Source of the DNA: Populus alba
Lineage: Eukaryota > Streptophyta > Magnoliopsida > Malpighiales > Salicaceae
Assembly (NCBI RefSeq): GCF_005239225.2
Contig: NC_133295.1
Span: 12,772,001-12,836,000 of the forward strand
DNA: 64,000 bases
Direction: 5' to 3'
Translations under genes and position numbers: made by a program
Part shown: piece after piece, positions 48,003 through 60,650 of the stretch
Numbering within the stretch: the first letter of the stretch is position 1
Layout of the letters: each line of letters begins with the position of its first letter
Notes under the pieces: generated by a model
What the model was told of the DNA's origin: nothing
Databases searched by the model: none
Seen by the model: the letters and a program-made list of their open reading frames with translations, nothing else

Positions 48003-49252
48003 GTTGGTTAGTGTCTCTGAGAGACGCAGAAATGTCAGAACTCAGGAGAAAAAAATTTATGAGAAGGGATTTTTGTCAATATATAGTATGATTAATTTAA
48101 TGCTTAAGGCAAAGTTGGTCAGAGGTTTGGAAGGTGAGAAGGAAGGAGAGGGGCTCGCCGGGGAGACAAAACGTGGAGAAGGTGGGGATGATAACTTTGA
48201 CTACAGTTCATTAGACACAAACAATTGGCCAGTAAACAATGATTGACCAAAAAGAGAAGTTGTGTGTAAAGTTTTCTATAATAAAATTCGAAGCCGTGCT
48301 TAAATGACTTGTTATCCTTTTAAATTTCCAATCATCACACTTTAATGGTTTTAATAGTATTTTATCATAAAAAATATTTTACTATTATAGTATGAGTTGA
48401 TTAATTGATAAAGAAAGGGATTATAAAATTAATTAAGTGCACTGCTATGCTGTACATTGATAGGCTTGTTTCTTGCATGTTGCCCGTTGAAGAACACCCT
48501 AATCATGAATACTAAAGAACAAAAAAAGAAAAAAAAGAAATTGGTAAATGGTCTTGGAACATTGATTTGGCCATCTAATTTTTTTAATAGTTTAATCTAT
48601 GTGTTTGGTAATATAATATAGTTATTATAAGATATTGTTTAAAAATATTTTTTATTTGTTAAAATAATATTTTTTTATTTCAAAAATTTATTTTTAACAT
48701 CAATATATTAAAATAATCTAAACACAAAAAAATAATAATTTTAATCAGTCAAGGGTTTGAATATCCCATTTGCACTCCGATGGTGGGCTTCCGGGAAAAG
48801 AAGAAGCATAATCTACATATGATAAGTGCCTTTATGCGAAGAATTTGACGAGTAATCAATGTGAATGAGCCTTTTTACGATGAGGAATTCTTGTTCTGGG
48901 TGTGAAAAGCATGCAGATGCAAGCTTTCAACATCCTTTAATTTTCAGACCAATCAACAATAATCCTAAAAAGATACGATGATGACATATCGGATCCATCT
49001 TACCATATATACAAATAAAAATAGAAAAACAGAAATGCTGATATTAATTTGAAAATAAAAATTAGAGGAAAGTGTTTTTCAACGACTTCAATTACAATTT
49101 CTTGATATATGTTTGACCAAACTAAATTTCAAGATGATATATATATATATATATATTAAAGTAAAAATAAATTTTAATCCAGTTGACTTAATGGGTATAA
49201 AAATAATTCAAATGACCAATAAAAATATAGTTTGACCAAAATAAATTTTAAG

Positions 49253-49290
<38 letters not shown>

Positions 49291-50163
49291 AAAAAATATT
49301 AAAATAACAATATATTGAATTGATCTAAATTAATCTTAGTTTATCTGTCAAATTTATGACTCGAGTTGATCTAATATAATTTAATTGATTTAGTAAATCT
49401 AAAATCAACCCAAATAACAAAGGTAAAAAATCAGTCTCTTGATCTGAAAAGAGTAAGAAAAAACCTTATTAATAAAAAACAAAAAAATAAACACTAGTTT
49501 TTAATGATCAGGTTGAACAAGAATCCTATTCAATTATTTGACTTGTAGTATGAAAGGAAAGACAAAGTCTACTGGACAGAAAGAGCAAGATGTTTTAAAT
49601 GGAATGCTTCATTGTTGTCGAACGATTAGTGCCAAGATTACTGACTTATCTGCTGTTATAGATGATTGGAAGAGATTCAAGCGGTCTGAGATCAATGAGA
49701 CATCAATATTATAATGAAAATCGACCAAGTTAATTTTAGTTAATTTGTTAAATTTATGATTTAGATTGATCTAATATAACTTAATTAACTTAATAAATTC
49801 AAAATCAACCCATATTATTAAGGTCAAGGATTAGTTTCCTGTTCTAAAAAGGCAAGAAGAAACCTTATTAATAATTAAAAAAAAAACACGGCTCTTTCAT
49901 GATCAGGTCGAACAAGAATACTATTCAATTATTTGAATTGTGGTATGAAAGGAAAGAGAAGTCTACTGGAGAGAACGACTTATCTGCTGTTATAGATGAT
50001 TGAAAGAGATTCAAGCGGTCAGAGGTCAATGAGACATCAACATTCAAGGGGGAGATGATATGAGTATGGTGCTTGCTTTTTTTTCATTTGTTTAAGGTTA
50101 ATGTTTTTGTTATGTTATAAATATTTTCTATTATATATTTTTTCTCATGGAATCGTTGGATTA
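48003..50163. other. Intergenic spacer with duplicated block and TA microsatellites
   Basis: 48003-48560 matches 35301-35760. An AT-rich repeat lies at about 48597-48735, with TA runs at 49138-49158 and 49257-49288. Two diverged copies of a block of about 330-390 bp follow each other (about 49317-49715 and 49717-50050); both contain CTTATCTGCTGTTATAGATG. No intact gene is seen. Confidence 0.6.
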
Positions 50164-50669
50164 GAATTCTGCTCCAAGGCCGAGTGGGAGATTGAAAGAA
50201 GAACAGGCCGTTGCTTTGAGAGAAGCGGTGGGGACGACCGGACAAGGCTGCTTTCAACAATTGCAGACTGATTGGATTTCAAGACACCTTATGTGATGAC
50301 AAGGACGGCATTTTTTCAAGAACTGTTACATTGAAGGCACTGTTGATTTCATTTTCGGAAGTGGGAATTGAGTCCCTGTGTTTTGTAACCTCCAAAATAA
50401 ACTCTTAAAAGCATTTAAATTCTTGAACATTTGAAGCTGGCCTGAATTTTATTGATGCAGGGGACGAAGAAAAAGGTGCTAGCAGACCAAGGATTAGCCG
50501 TGATAACTGCGCAAGCATGACACAAGGAAGATGATACTGGATTTTGTTTTGTGCATTGCAAGGTAAACGGAACCGGGAAAGACCTCCGGTGGTGTTTGCT
50601 TACACAGAGATGAGTAGCGGGGTCGATCCTGCTGGATGGTCCGATAATCTCCACCCTGAACGAGACCGG
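50164..50669 (+). pseudogene. Pectinesterase fragment (exon 2 and exon 3 remnants)
   Basis: 50164-50370 matches exon 2 of the intact pectinesterase downstream (NSAPRPSGRLK, EQAVALRE, then out of frame; GTVDFIFGSG recognisable). About 50461-50669 matches exon 3 (GTKKKVLADQGLAVITAQA, then frameshifted; MSSGVDPAGWSDNLHPERD). Several indels are present, and no exon 1 or exon 4 was found nearby. It is a decayed tandem copy. Confidence 0.85.
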
Positions 50670-51336
50670 TAATGGATTGATCTTGATTTCTGTTATATCA
50701 GTTTGATTTCATATTTACTTACGGTTTTTTTTTTTTTTAATATCTCTCGTCAATTCATTTTTCAAAAAATATTCATCATTTGAAAATAGATACTGTGTGT
50801 TAATAAATTTTAATGGTTAAATTTTTTTGTAATCTGAATTGGGAAACTCTTTTGCCTAGGATCAGATTGTTCTTAATCCAAGTATTAATCGATCTCACTA
50901 ATTTTTTATGGATTAAGTAAATCCATGTGAGGTCATACATGGTAGGTAATTGGTAAGAAAAACTAGCAACTATGTATGGAAAATATGGTTAATAAGGAGC
51001 CGCCGCCGCCGCCGCCGTGCATGGCTTTCCATGCCTTATTTGGCAATTGCATTCAAGTCCAAGCCACTCTAAAAGTTTCCAATCTAAGAAGGAAATAATT
51101 ATATCTAAGAATTAAATTTGTGAGTTTTTTTGACTTGGATATTGATGAAATATTCAAATTCGAAAGGACATGAAAAAGCTTGGACTAAATTAGCACTATT
51201 CATTTTAAAAATGGCTTAGGATTTTACATTTATGAACCTGCTCCATGAAATAGTTTTTCGAGGAATGTTAAATAATTAACTTTAGTGAGTGGTGAACTCT
51301 CCCTTACAATACTCTAACCCTAGTGATTATATAACC

Positions 51337-51402
<66 letters not shown>

Positions 51403-52051
51403 AAATTATACAAGATGCCCGGTCGATCATCTCCTTTAATTAGGTGATTTAAGTAAATTTTTTGATTTATTGGAGCCTTGATTTCTTCTTTTCATTTATA
51501 GTGATTATTTCCTTAATATTATGTTACTCAATAAACAGAAAAAACATTATCTTTTTCCCTATTGTAAAAGAATTTCAATATTTCAATATCCTATATTTTT
51601 AATTATTATAAATCACAATTCATTATGGAGCATGTATCTTGAGGTAAGTAGACAATTTATAAATAAAAGAGAAAAATGTAATAAGCAACCAAAATCTTAA
51701 GGTTGTAAGAGAAAGAGCATACGATCGATGTTAAAATTTAGTATTATAATGATTTTGCAACAAGAAAATGTTGTACGGAAAAGAATATTATTCTAAATTT
51801 GGTGCTAGATGATGAACAGACGTATAAAAATTGAATATTAATTCTTTTTTTATATATATAGAGACACATAAAAGTTTTGAATTAAAAAAATGTAGTTCCT
51901 TCCTAGTTTTGCCAAAGGAGAAATTAATGGCTATCTTTGGCTATGTTAAAAAAAGAAAGAAAGAAAAAGGAAAGAAGAAGGAGAAGATGCTATTCTATCG
52001 TCTTGCTTCATATATATATATCAAGAAAATATTTCACCAGAAAAAAGAAAG
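50670..52051. other. Intergenic spacer with long (AT)n tract
   Basis: (GCC)n lies at about 50999-51017 and an uninterrupted AT dinucleotide tract of about 60 bp at 51340-51399. The rest is AT-rich upstream region of the pectinesterase gene. No gene is seen. Confidence 0.65.
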
Positions 52052-54159
52052 ATGGGTTCCATTGCAGCTATCCAGTACTGTGCCATTACAGCAATTCTTC
52101 TTGTGTCCACCACCGTTAGTTCCGATGATAAGAGTCCGATACCTGCCGATCCATCGAGCCTAAACACATGGTTTCAAGACAATGTCAAGCCCCTGGCAGA
52201 CCGTAAGGGCACCATAGACCCTGACCTCGAAGCGGCGGAGGCCAAACCAAGAACCATCAAGGTTCGACAAGACGGAAGTGGAGAGTTCAAGACCTTGAAG
52301 GCTGCCATTAACAGTATTCCAACAGGGAACACAGAACGAGTGATTGTGGATATCGGACCCGGAGAGTACATTGAAAAGCTCAAAATCGAACGCGGCAAAC
52401 CTTTTGTTACATTCTTGGGATCGCCTGGTAACAAGCCGACCTTGTCATTTGACGGCACGGCAAAAGAATATGGAACTGTTTACAGTGCTACCTTGGAAGC
52501 TGAGGCTGATTACTTTGTGGCTGCTAATGTCATTTTTAAGGTGCGTGCATGTTTCATAAAATATATATTATCAATTTCCATTTCTTTTCACTTCTTCACA
52601 TAGCCCTGCTGAAGCTTGAATGTTGACGAAGAAGGGAGCTTGAGGCCATCTTGATCATCATAGATGAGGCAAATTCGATCCCACGTCTTGAAATTAAAAT
52701 GTATTTTCGCATCTCACAGATTCTTTTTCTTTTTTGAGGTTATTTTTTGTTGCCTTTTTCTTTTCTATGGAATTGTTGGGACAGAATTCTGCTCCGAGGC
52801 CAAATGGGGAATTGAAAGGAGAACAAGCAGTTGCTCTGAGGATTGCTGGGGACAAGTCTGCTTTCTATAACTGCAGATTCATTGGATTTCAAGACACATT
52901 GTGTGATGACAAGGGACGGCATCTCTTCAAGGATTGTTATATTGAAGGCACCGTTGATTACATTTTTGGAAGCGGAAAGTCCCTGTATTTGGTAACCCTT
53001 CAAAAATTAACTCTCCTAATTAAATTTTATTTAAAAATTGATTGTTATTAAACCGGTTGAACAGTTAAACTAGAGTGACTTGATGAGTCAACCAATGACC
53101 TTATCAACATCTTTTTTATTAAAAAAAGCATTGTTTTTATTTTTTTCTCTAAATAAAATTATCAAAACGATATTTTTCTTAATAAAAAAAACCAATAGAA
53201 TTGGTCAACTCGTCGATCCATGTATTGATGAGCTCAACCCGCTGGCCATGCCCTAGTTTTGTTTGGGTTACTTTCACACTGCCTGGAGACTTAACTTGGT
53301 TAAGTTTGAGTGACTCAATTAATCAACTTATGATCTAGCCAATGGTTTTTTAATTTTTAGTCAAAAATACATTGTTTAGATGTTTTTAAAAAACTTGTTA
53401 GAAACAATAGAGTTTCTTTAAAAAAAACTATATAAACCATGTCAACTCATTGATCCACGGACTAACCCTTTTAACCCGTGTTCCGGGTCATGGACTGCTA
53501 TGATATGGATAGCAATTGATGTTCATACATGTGGTGTAATTTATTGAATATCCAATTAAATGCAGGGAACAGAGTTACATGTGATTGGTGATGAAAATGG
53601 GAATTTCATCACTGCCCATGCAAGAAACAGCGAGGCAGAAGATACTGGATTTTCGTTCGTGCATTGTAGAGTAGATGGCACTGGCGCCAAGGGGGCGTAT
53701 TTGGGTCGAGCATGGCAGGCAAGGCCACGAGTGGTCTTCTCATACACTTCCATGAGCAGTGTTGTTAATCCTGAGGGATGGTCCAATAATTTCCACCCTG
53801 AACGAGACCAGTATGTATATTTAATCCATCTTCTATTTATAATTATCTTAAGATCGTGTTTACTCTGTGTTTTAAGATACGAAAAAGATAATCATGTTTG
53901 GTTAATTATTTAGATGAAATCAAGTTTATATTTTTTGAGAGTGGAATCATTAAATTTTAGGGTTTGAATGTTTTATTAATATATGCGAGCCATTGCTTCC
54001 AGGACTGCTTTATTTGCAGAATACAAGTGCGAGGGGGAAGGAGCTAACCCCGCAGGCCGTGCTAAATCGAGCAAGCAGCTAACACCTGATCAAGCCGCTC
54101 CCTTCATTTCTCTTGGCTTCATTGAAGGTTCCAAATGGCTGCTTCATCCTCCAAGTTAA
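52052..54159 (+). CDS. Pectinesterase (pectin methylesterase, group without PRO domain)
   Basis: Four exons: 52052-52540, 52785-52991, 53566-53810 and 54003-54159. They give 365 aa with all phases consistent. A signal peptide ([20 protein letters not shown]) leads directly into the catalytic beta-helix with no PMEI-like pro region. Family motifs: [23 protein letters not shown] with the catalytic Asp, VDYIFGS with the second Asp, and YLGRAW with the substrate-binding Arg. The enzyme de-esterifies cell-wall homogalacturonan outside the cell. The sequence resembles pollen-type PPME1 enzymes of Arabidopsis; that expression is inference. A broken copy lies 1.4 kb upstream. Confidence 0.93.
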
Positions 54160-54829
54160 TTCTGGATATAAATAAAAAATCATTATCCTTAGGCATATAG
54201 AAATAGAGATAGAGCAGTAAAATCCATCTTGTGGAGAAATAAATCAATATGCAAAGAAACCAAATGAAGGAAATTGGATTCTCTCGTGTTCATGTTCTCA
54301 CAAACACCATATATATATATTAATCGACAAGAAGGAAGGCCAGGATTGAAGACTAAATCGACTACAACAGCAACGTTGAGGTGGCTAACATGATCGGCGC
54401 CTGAGCAGACATGAAAAATTGGAAGGTGGAGCCTCCCAAATGGAAGACTCGAATCTGTAACCTTTTGATTTGATGAGAGGCGAGATATTGAATGTGTAAC
54501 TTTGCTGGCAATTCGACCAAGTCTTTAATGGTTAGAGCCACAATTTTCTTAATACTATAAAAAAAACTTGTTATCATAATTTTATCTGCTTCGAATCAGT
54601 CCATGTCCGTAATTGTTTAGAAAATTCAATAAACCGATTAAACAACACGCCTTGTTCTGTAAGAACATAAATAGATGCTCCTTTTAGACCAAAATTTTAT
54701 CAAGAAAACAAAGTAAACAAAGACATGCATATATATAAAACAACCTACCTAACCGTGGGAGGTGGATTTATATATGTATTTGTAGTCTCTTTCAGGGCCA
54801 TAATCTTAAAGGGTTCTAATTACCATTAC
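54160..54829. other. Intergenic spacer
   Basis: Pectinesterase 3' UTR, then AT-rich sequence. The ORF at 54362-54577 (-) has no recognisable domain. Confidence 0.5.
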
Positions 54830-55782
54830 CTGCAATACTTGTTCCTTCACCAAAGAATCCATCTTGCTAACATATCTTTGGATGCACTCAGAATTTAAGA
54901 GCTCATTATAGCACTTCTAACAAGCTTATGTGGAGATCCATGAAGATCAAAGGTGCTGTTCTTTCCTAGTATGGCCAATGCAGAAGTTGCTAGCTTGGCA
55001 GCAATCCCATTATCTCGTCCGCTAAAAATGAACCTATTGTTGTGCATGCTAGACCGAAAGCAAATACAAGTAAAAAACACAAATAAACAAATTTATGTGG
55101 TTCCCCAAAACTGGATACGTTCACGGAGACAATAGTTTATATAAAACACAAATAATACAAATACTCAACTTAACTCGGTACAAATACTCAACTCAACATA
55201 ATATAATTCCACAAAATCCAGTATTTCACTCTTACACTTAATGTTTTTCTCAAATCTTCTCTTTAGCACTCTTGAAGTTGCACTTATACTCACCATACTT
55301 TCACTTTATTCTTTCTCTTTACTTGCACTTGCTATCTTTTTATTTCCATTTATAAAAAATATGAAAGCATTGATAATAACCAACAAAAAAAACCTACTCC
55401 TAACTATTACAATAAATATAGTAAATAAAAGTGATGGTGGTTGAAATTATTATCAATAAAATCTGGACAAATCTTCACACCCATGACCACACCCATGACT
55501 AGCTTCACTGCCACGTTTTCACCCATGAGTGATGTCTTGAATACTGGTCCATACTTTGATAGTACGCTCTTCAATCCATTTACCAATGTTGCTGTGCTTG
55601 TGGGCTCGAAAGAAGCTTAATGACTCTCCAGTGAAAGGAAGTCCTAATTTCCATGGAGGAAGCTTCTTCCTCTGTGTTAGTGAGAATCTAAAGGTCCATA
55701 TCACCGCCACAAGGGTTGTCAGGGTGGCAAAACTAGTAACAGTTGCAGAAAAGAGCTTATCTAGGCCAAATACTGCTTCCAT
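54830..55782 (-). pseudogene. Cytochrome P450 (CYP716-like) N-terminal remnant split by an LTR-like insertion
   Basis: 55782 to about 55516 reads as a P450 membrane anchor and Pro-rich hinge (LPPWKLGLPFTGESLSFFRAH...IGKWIEERTIK). One extra G then shifts the frame before the expected YGPVFKTSLMGE text. About 54830-55045 continues the same exon (NNRFIFSG...AILGKNSTF...LHGSPHKLVRSAIMS, then after one missing base NSECIQRYVSKMDSLVKEQVLQ) and ends at a GT donor. No haem-binding exon was found. The CYP716 assignment is from memory of family motifs. It is a dead fragment. Confidence 0.75.
55046..55515 (-). mobile_element. Probable solo LTR inside the P450 remnant
   Basis: This 470-bp non-coding block interrupts the P450 exon. 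On the minus strand it starts TGAAGCTAGTC-like and ends GCATGCA. It has a TATATAAAC box and a GTGAACGTATCCAGTTTTGG...GAACCACATAAAT stretch like the R/U5 part of plant Copia LTRs. Exact ends and target duplication could not be fixed. Confidence 0.5.
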
Positions 55783-57510
55783 GGTGATTATTAGTGTGAA
55801 AAAATTGATGGTATTAGTGAATCATTCATTAAAAGCTTATTTATACACGCAGAGGAGCAAAAGCAATACAAAATTAAGGCAGGATTTGATTACTGCAGAA
55901 CAGAAAGCCCATGTCTTGTCTGTTTCAGCTTCCAGTGAAGACATATACGGGAATCCTGTGAGAGGATTAACTGGCCATGCTGAAAGTTGAAAGGTATTCC
56001 TCAGTGCTCGTAGATTTGTATGCAATGCTCAAATTCCGTTTTTTGTCTTGGTTTTAGTGATTACCTTCTTTGTTTTTGCAGATTGGAGCTTCTTGACATA
56101 GTTTGACCTCGCCAAAAAAAGACAAGAAAACAGTAAATGCATTCAAAACCAAAGAAATTACATTGGTATTAAAAAAAAATGTTTTGGTAATAAGAGATTA
56201 AAGAATAATGAGCTCGAAACTAAATATAATTATGAGAGAGAGGGGGCCTTTGATGCTATGTTTACATTTAATATTTTAATTGTAAGAGTAAACTGTAGAA
56301 TTGAAAGCAATTTTTCTTATTTATAGAACTGAATGCAATTTGATGGACTCTTAAATGTATTATATAATTTTTAAATTCTTTTGGTTTACTACTCCAGGGA
56401 TAGAGCTTTCAGTTGCACAATTAATTAATTAATTAATTTTAATAATCTTTTTTATTTTTTCTAACTAAAATAATTGATAGTTTATACTTGATTCTTGGTG
56501 AGTCAAAATAGCTTACGGTTAACACTTGCAAAAAAAAATTTCTAGCGAAGATGGAGACTCTCCAAAGCTTAATACAATAATATTTTAAAAAAAAATACTC
56601 TGAATACACACACACACACAATAAAGAATGAACATTGCAAAATTTTTTTTCTGAAGATCTTAGGTGTATTTATAATCCATAAGTCTTGTTTTTTCATAAA
56701 AAAAAGGTTTGAAGTGTAATATTACCCTAATAATATTTAATGAAATGTAAGTATTCCTTACATCTATACTAATGTTTGATAAAAATACGGTGGGTCCTTA
56801 AAGAATTTTTATACACCTAAAAATGTATAGGAAATTAGAATTTAAAATGTCAAATATAACTAAGCATATGAGGCTATGCCATTTTTATTATGTAATTTAT
56901 CTATCAAAATATGTCTAGATAAAAAAATTTGTTGAGAAGAAAAAAAAAATCTCTTTACTATTGAGGTTATAGCTGTTAGATTTATCTTAGTACAGATTGG
57001 AAAAAAAATATAAATTAGTAAGTCAACATCAAGGTTTAAGTATTTTTTCCAACTTATTAACTCAATTAAATTTGTGTCGTGTTTGGTCAATTAAGTAAAA
57101 TTACTAAAAATCTGATTAGATTAAATAAATTTTATTATATTAATATTTTATTCAGTTCAATTAAAAACCCACTTACCTAGATGGAGCGGGTTGTCCTGGT
57201 TGATTAACGGTGAGATTGAGTTAAACATCTATTGTTCGGGTTTGCAATCTAAACGGGCCCAATTCAGCTGTACTATTATTGGGTTTTCATAAAGCCCAAA
57301 AAAGCCCTTCTTAAATTCAAAACAATTACAAATTAACCTGTCTCTCTCAATTAGAGAAATCGATCACGCTATCATATCAATCACTCACATGAAAACATAC
57401 ACGAACACCAACCTCTCAAATCCCTTATTTTTTTCCCAAATTGAAACCCTAAAAAAACCCTAATAAATTAATTCCACGAGAGAAAATAAAGCCTGATAAA
57501 ATAACTAATA
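55783..57510. other. AT-rich intergenic spacer
   Basis: No gene is recognised. The ORF at 55556-55990 (+) lies mainly antisense to the P450 remnant. The last 200 bp before 57511 include AAACCCTAAAAAAACCCTAA, a telomere-repeat-like (telo-box) motif frequent in promoters and leaders of plant RNA-processing and ribosomal genes. Confidence 0.55.
57424..57466 (+). promoter_or_regulatory. Telo-box-like motifs upstream of PABN
   Basis: AAACCCTAA occurs twice in the 90 bp before the PABN ATG. The motif is common in leaders or promoters of plant translation and RNA-binding protein genes. Its role here is inferred. Confidence 0.45.
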
Positions 57511-60500
57511 ATGGATCACCTTCACGATCACGAAGAGGACGAGCACGAGCACGAGCACGAGGTCTACGGAGGAGAAATCCCCGATGAAGGAGAGATGGAT
57601 GCCGATGTTGACATGTCGTCTAGAGCTGAAGAAGATGAATACCAGGACCCTAACTCCAAGGTCTGTTTGATATGAACAATTATCGCTCTCTGTCTATGAA
57701 ATACTTCTTTTTTTTCTTCTTGAAATGTTTAGAATTTTTTTATTTAATTTTGGTATTTTTTATAGGATTTAGAGGATATGAAGAAAAGATTGAAAGAGAT
57801 CGAAGAAGAAGCCGGTGCACTACGCGAAATGCAGGCTAAGGTTGAGAAGGAGATGGGAGCTGTTCAAGGTATGTGTTGATTTTTTTGAAGTGATTTGATT
57901 GAATTGTAGTTGAGATAATTAAGTTGATGAAGATTTATGGTAAATTTTGGGTTGCTGAACCAAAATTAATTTATTTGGATTTTTGTTTCTTTTTGTTGAT
58001 CTTTTGGATCTGCTTTTTGCAATGTGTTTGTGATTTTTTCGTTGGGTGTTGGGAATTGATTTGTTAGCTTGATTAGGAGACTCGTTAATGTGGCTTGATG
58101 GTGTTTTATGTGGATAATTATGTTTACTTTAATTTGTAATTTAGGGAAAAATAATATTTTGTATTCTGTTTCAAATGTTAGTTTTATTGTTACAAAACTC
58201 ACATGCTCTTTTGTTCCTTTGGATATGTGTGAAGATTCTCCTGGTGCTTCTGCTACTCAAGCTGAAAAGGAGGAGGTGGATTCCCGATCCATTTATGTTG
58301 GTAATGTGAGGGTTTGCTATCCTTTTCTCTCTTTATTTGTCACATTTATTTGCATTACATGACTGTGTGCATATATGATATATCCTATTGTTTTCCTGTA
58401 TGTCTGTCAATCTGTCTGTTGGTGGTTGTATATTTTGTGATGTCAAATTTGTGTCTTTTTCTTTACTTTCTTATGATGATAAATAGATGGTGATTAACTG
58501 TATTTCAGAGGGAAGCATTTGAATGATGATTTGATGTATTAGAAGTATTGATGGGGGATATAATTCAGGGTGCAAAACTTGGTTACTTGATGCAGTGCAA
58601 TATACCAGTTTAGTTGCCCTGTGAGTTGTGCGTCATGATTTCTTTTCTGGAAAATCTTTCTCTCATTAATGAACCTGTGGTTTTGCTTCATTCTTTATAA
58701 TGTTAGGCAAGTGTTATAGATCCTGGTTCATGAATTCAAGTTCTTATTCATTGCAATTGATTTCCTTTGTCTGTTACTTATTGATATGTTTTTATTTCTT
58801 TGGAGTGGAAAGTTGCACTGTTTTGTGTATTCCATGTTTCAACAAGCAACTCTCTTAAGAAGCTTGTCTGACAGAGAACATTTACTTGTGTGCTTAACTC
58901 CAGGTGGATTATTCTTGTACCCCTGAAGAAGTGCAGCAGCATTTTCAGTCCTGTGGAACTGTGAATAGAGTGACTATTTTGACCGACAAGTTTGGTCAAC
59001 CAAAGGGATTTGCTTATGTTGAGTTTGTAGAGGTTGATGCTATTCAGAATGCTCTCTTATTAAATGAATCAGAACTTCACGGCCGCCAGTTAAAGGTTTT
59101 TTTTATTCTTTAGATGTTTTACTTTTGTATTAAATTTTTTCCATCCTTACTCCTAGATTGATAAATTTCTTCCTAAAGAATGAATATAAAGACCTCCGAT
59201 TTGGAGGATTCCTACTTCAACGATTCACCTGGAGGGCTTTTTGCCCCTTGTTATAATCAATAATTACTAACAAGTTCCTAATAAGATTGTAATTGTTTAT
59301 GATTCTTTCTCAGGTCTCTGCGAAGCGAACCAATGTTCCTGGAATGAAGCAATTTCGAGGAAGGCGCCCAAGCCCTTATGGGTTCAGGTCCCGGAGGCCA
59401 TTCATGGCAGCTCCCTTCTATCCTGCATACGGTTATGGGTAAGCAACTGAAATATTTTTGTGTGTTGATAAATGAAATTTTATGTCTCCACTGTTTTTCT
59501 ATCGGATATTCTTTTGATATTCAAACTATTTGATATGCATACTTTATCTAGAAACATTTCACTTTACCTTTTATTCTCTTAATAGATTATTTGATATTTT
59601 TCTAGCAGTCCATAAGATCTAAAACAGCATTATGAGAATGAAGATGCAATGAATCCAATAAAAGGGAGGAGGTTTCAAACAGATTCCATTACTTCATGCC
59701 CTCTCTACCAACTTATATGTTGCTCAGTCTACCTCTTCATTCTGTCATATTCCTTGCAGGGATATTAATGTTTTTTTAGTTTTTTAAGCAGCAGATATTA
59801 CTGTTGATGGTTAGGATGTTATGAACTGAATTGTTAGACCTGTGATGTAGTTCATTAATATGTTGGGGTTTAGTGTAATGAATTCTATCCCTCACCTTAA
59901 GTGGATACTAAATCATTTGTCTTTTGATTGGAAGATTAGCAAAATTTATTAGTTCACTGTGGTATATGTACCCTAGTTCTCTTTCACGAGTATATGTATC
60001 CTGGTTCTCTTTCTCTGCATGCATTTGAGATAACTGTGACTGCACAAGTGTGACCTCTTTACAAGCATTGGGAGAATGAGAAGCTTAGTTGCTAGGTTGA
60101 TGACTATGGCTGTTCACAAGTTAATTGGGTGTCCTTTCCACATATGATTGGATTAGGTAGAATTCTACAGTTCCACTTCGACATGGTTATAATGTGCCAA
60201 TATTAAAAGTGGGGAAGGCCATCTGTCTAATACTCTTTGAAAGCGGCTATCTCTACCACAATGAAAATTTATTTCTTTGTAGAGGGAGATCAAGTTGAGG
60301 ATTGAGTGGAACTTAGCCGGCTGGAATAGTTTGTTATTGAGGCTTGGCTGTTGTTGGTTTCATTTAGAGGGAGATCAAGTTAGGGAAAACCTGTGCCATT
60401 CAAACCATGTCTTGCTTTTTGATGGATAGGAATTCTGGAGTTTTTCTTTTACCAGTGTGTATCGTACAATTTCCACCAAAGTGTTTGTGATTTCATTTTG

Positions 60501-60650
60501 GTGCATTTTATGGTATAGATTACTTTCTGTGGCATGTAACTCATTTGTTTGTTTGTTTGTTTGTTTTTTGGGAAGTATTAACCTTAATATAATCTCATGT
60601 GCAGAAGGGTTCCGAGGTTCAGGAGACCTATGCGATACAGGCCATACTAG
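57511..60650 (+). CDS. PABN1: Nuclear polyadenylate-binding protein (PABN1-type)
   Basis: Six exons: 57511-57660, 57766-57868, 58235-58305, 58904-59095, 59314-59438 and 60605-60650. They give 228 aa with all phases consistent. An acidic N-terminus with a DEHEHEHEH run is followed by a coiled-coil segment ([20 protein letters not shown]) and one RRM (RNP2 SIYVGNVDYS, RNP1 KGFAYVEF). The C-terminus is Arg-rich ([15 protein letters not shown]...[11 protein letters not shown]). PABN/PABPN1 proteins bind nascent poly(A) tails in the nucleus, stimulate poly(A) polymerase and limit tail length. Exon 1 encodes the (CACGAG)n simple repeat. Confidence 0.95.
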
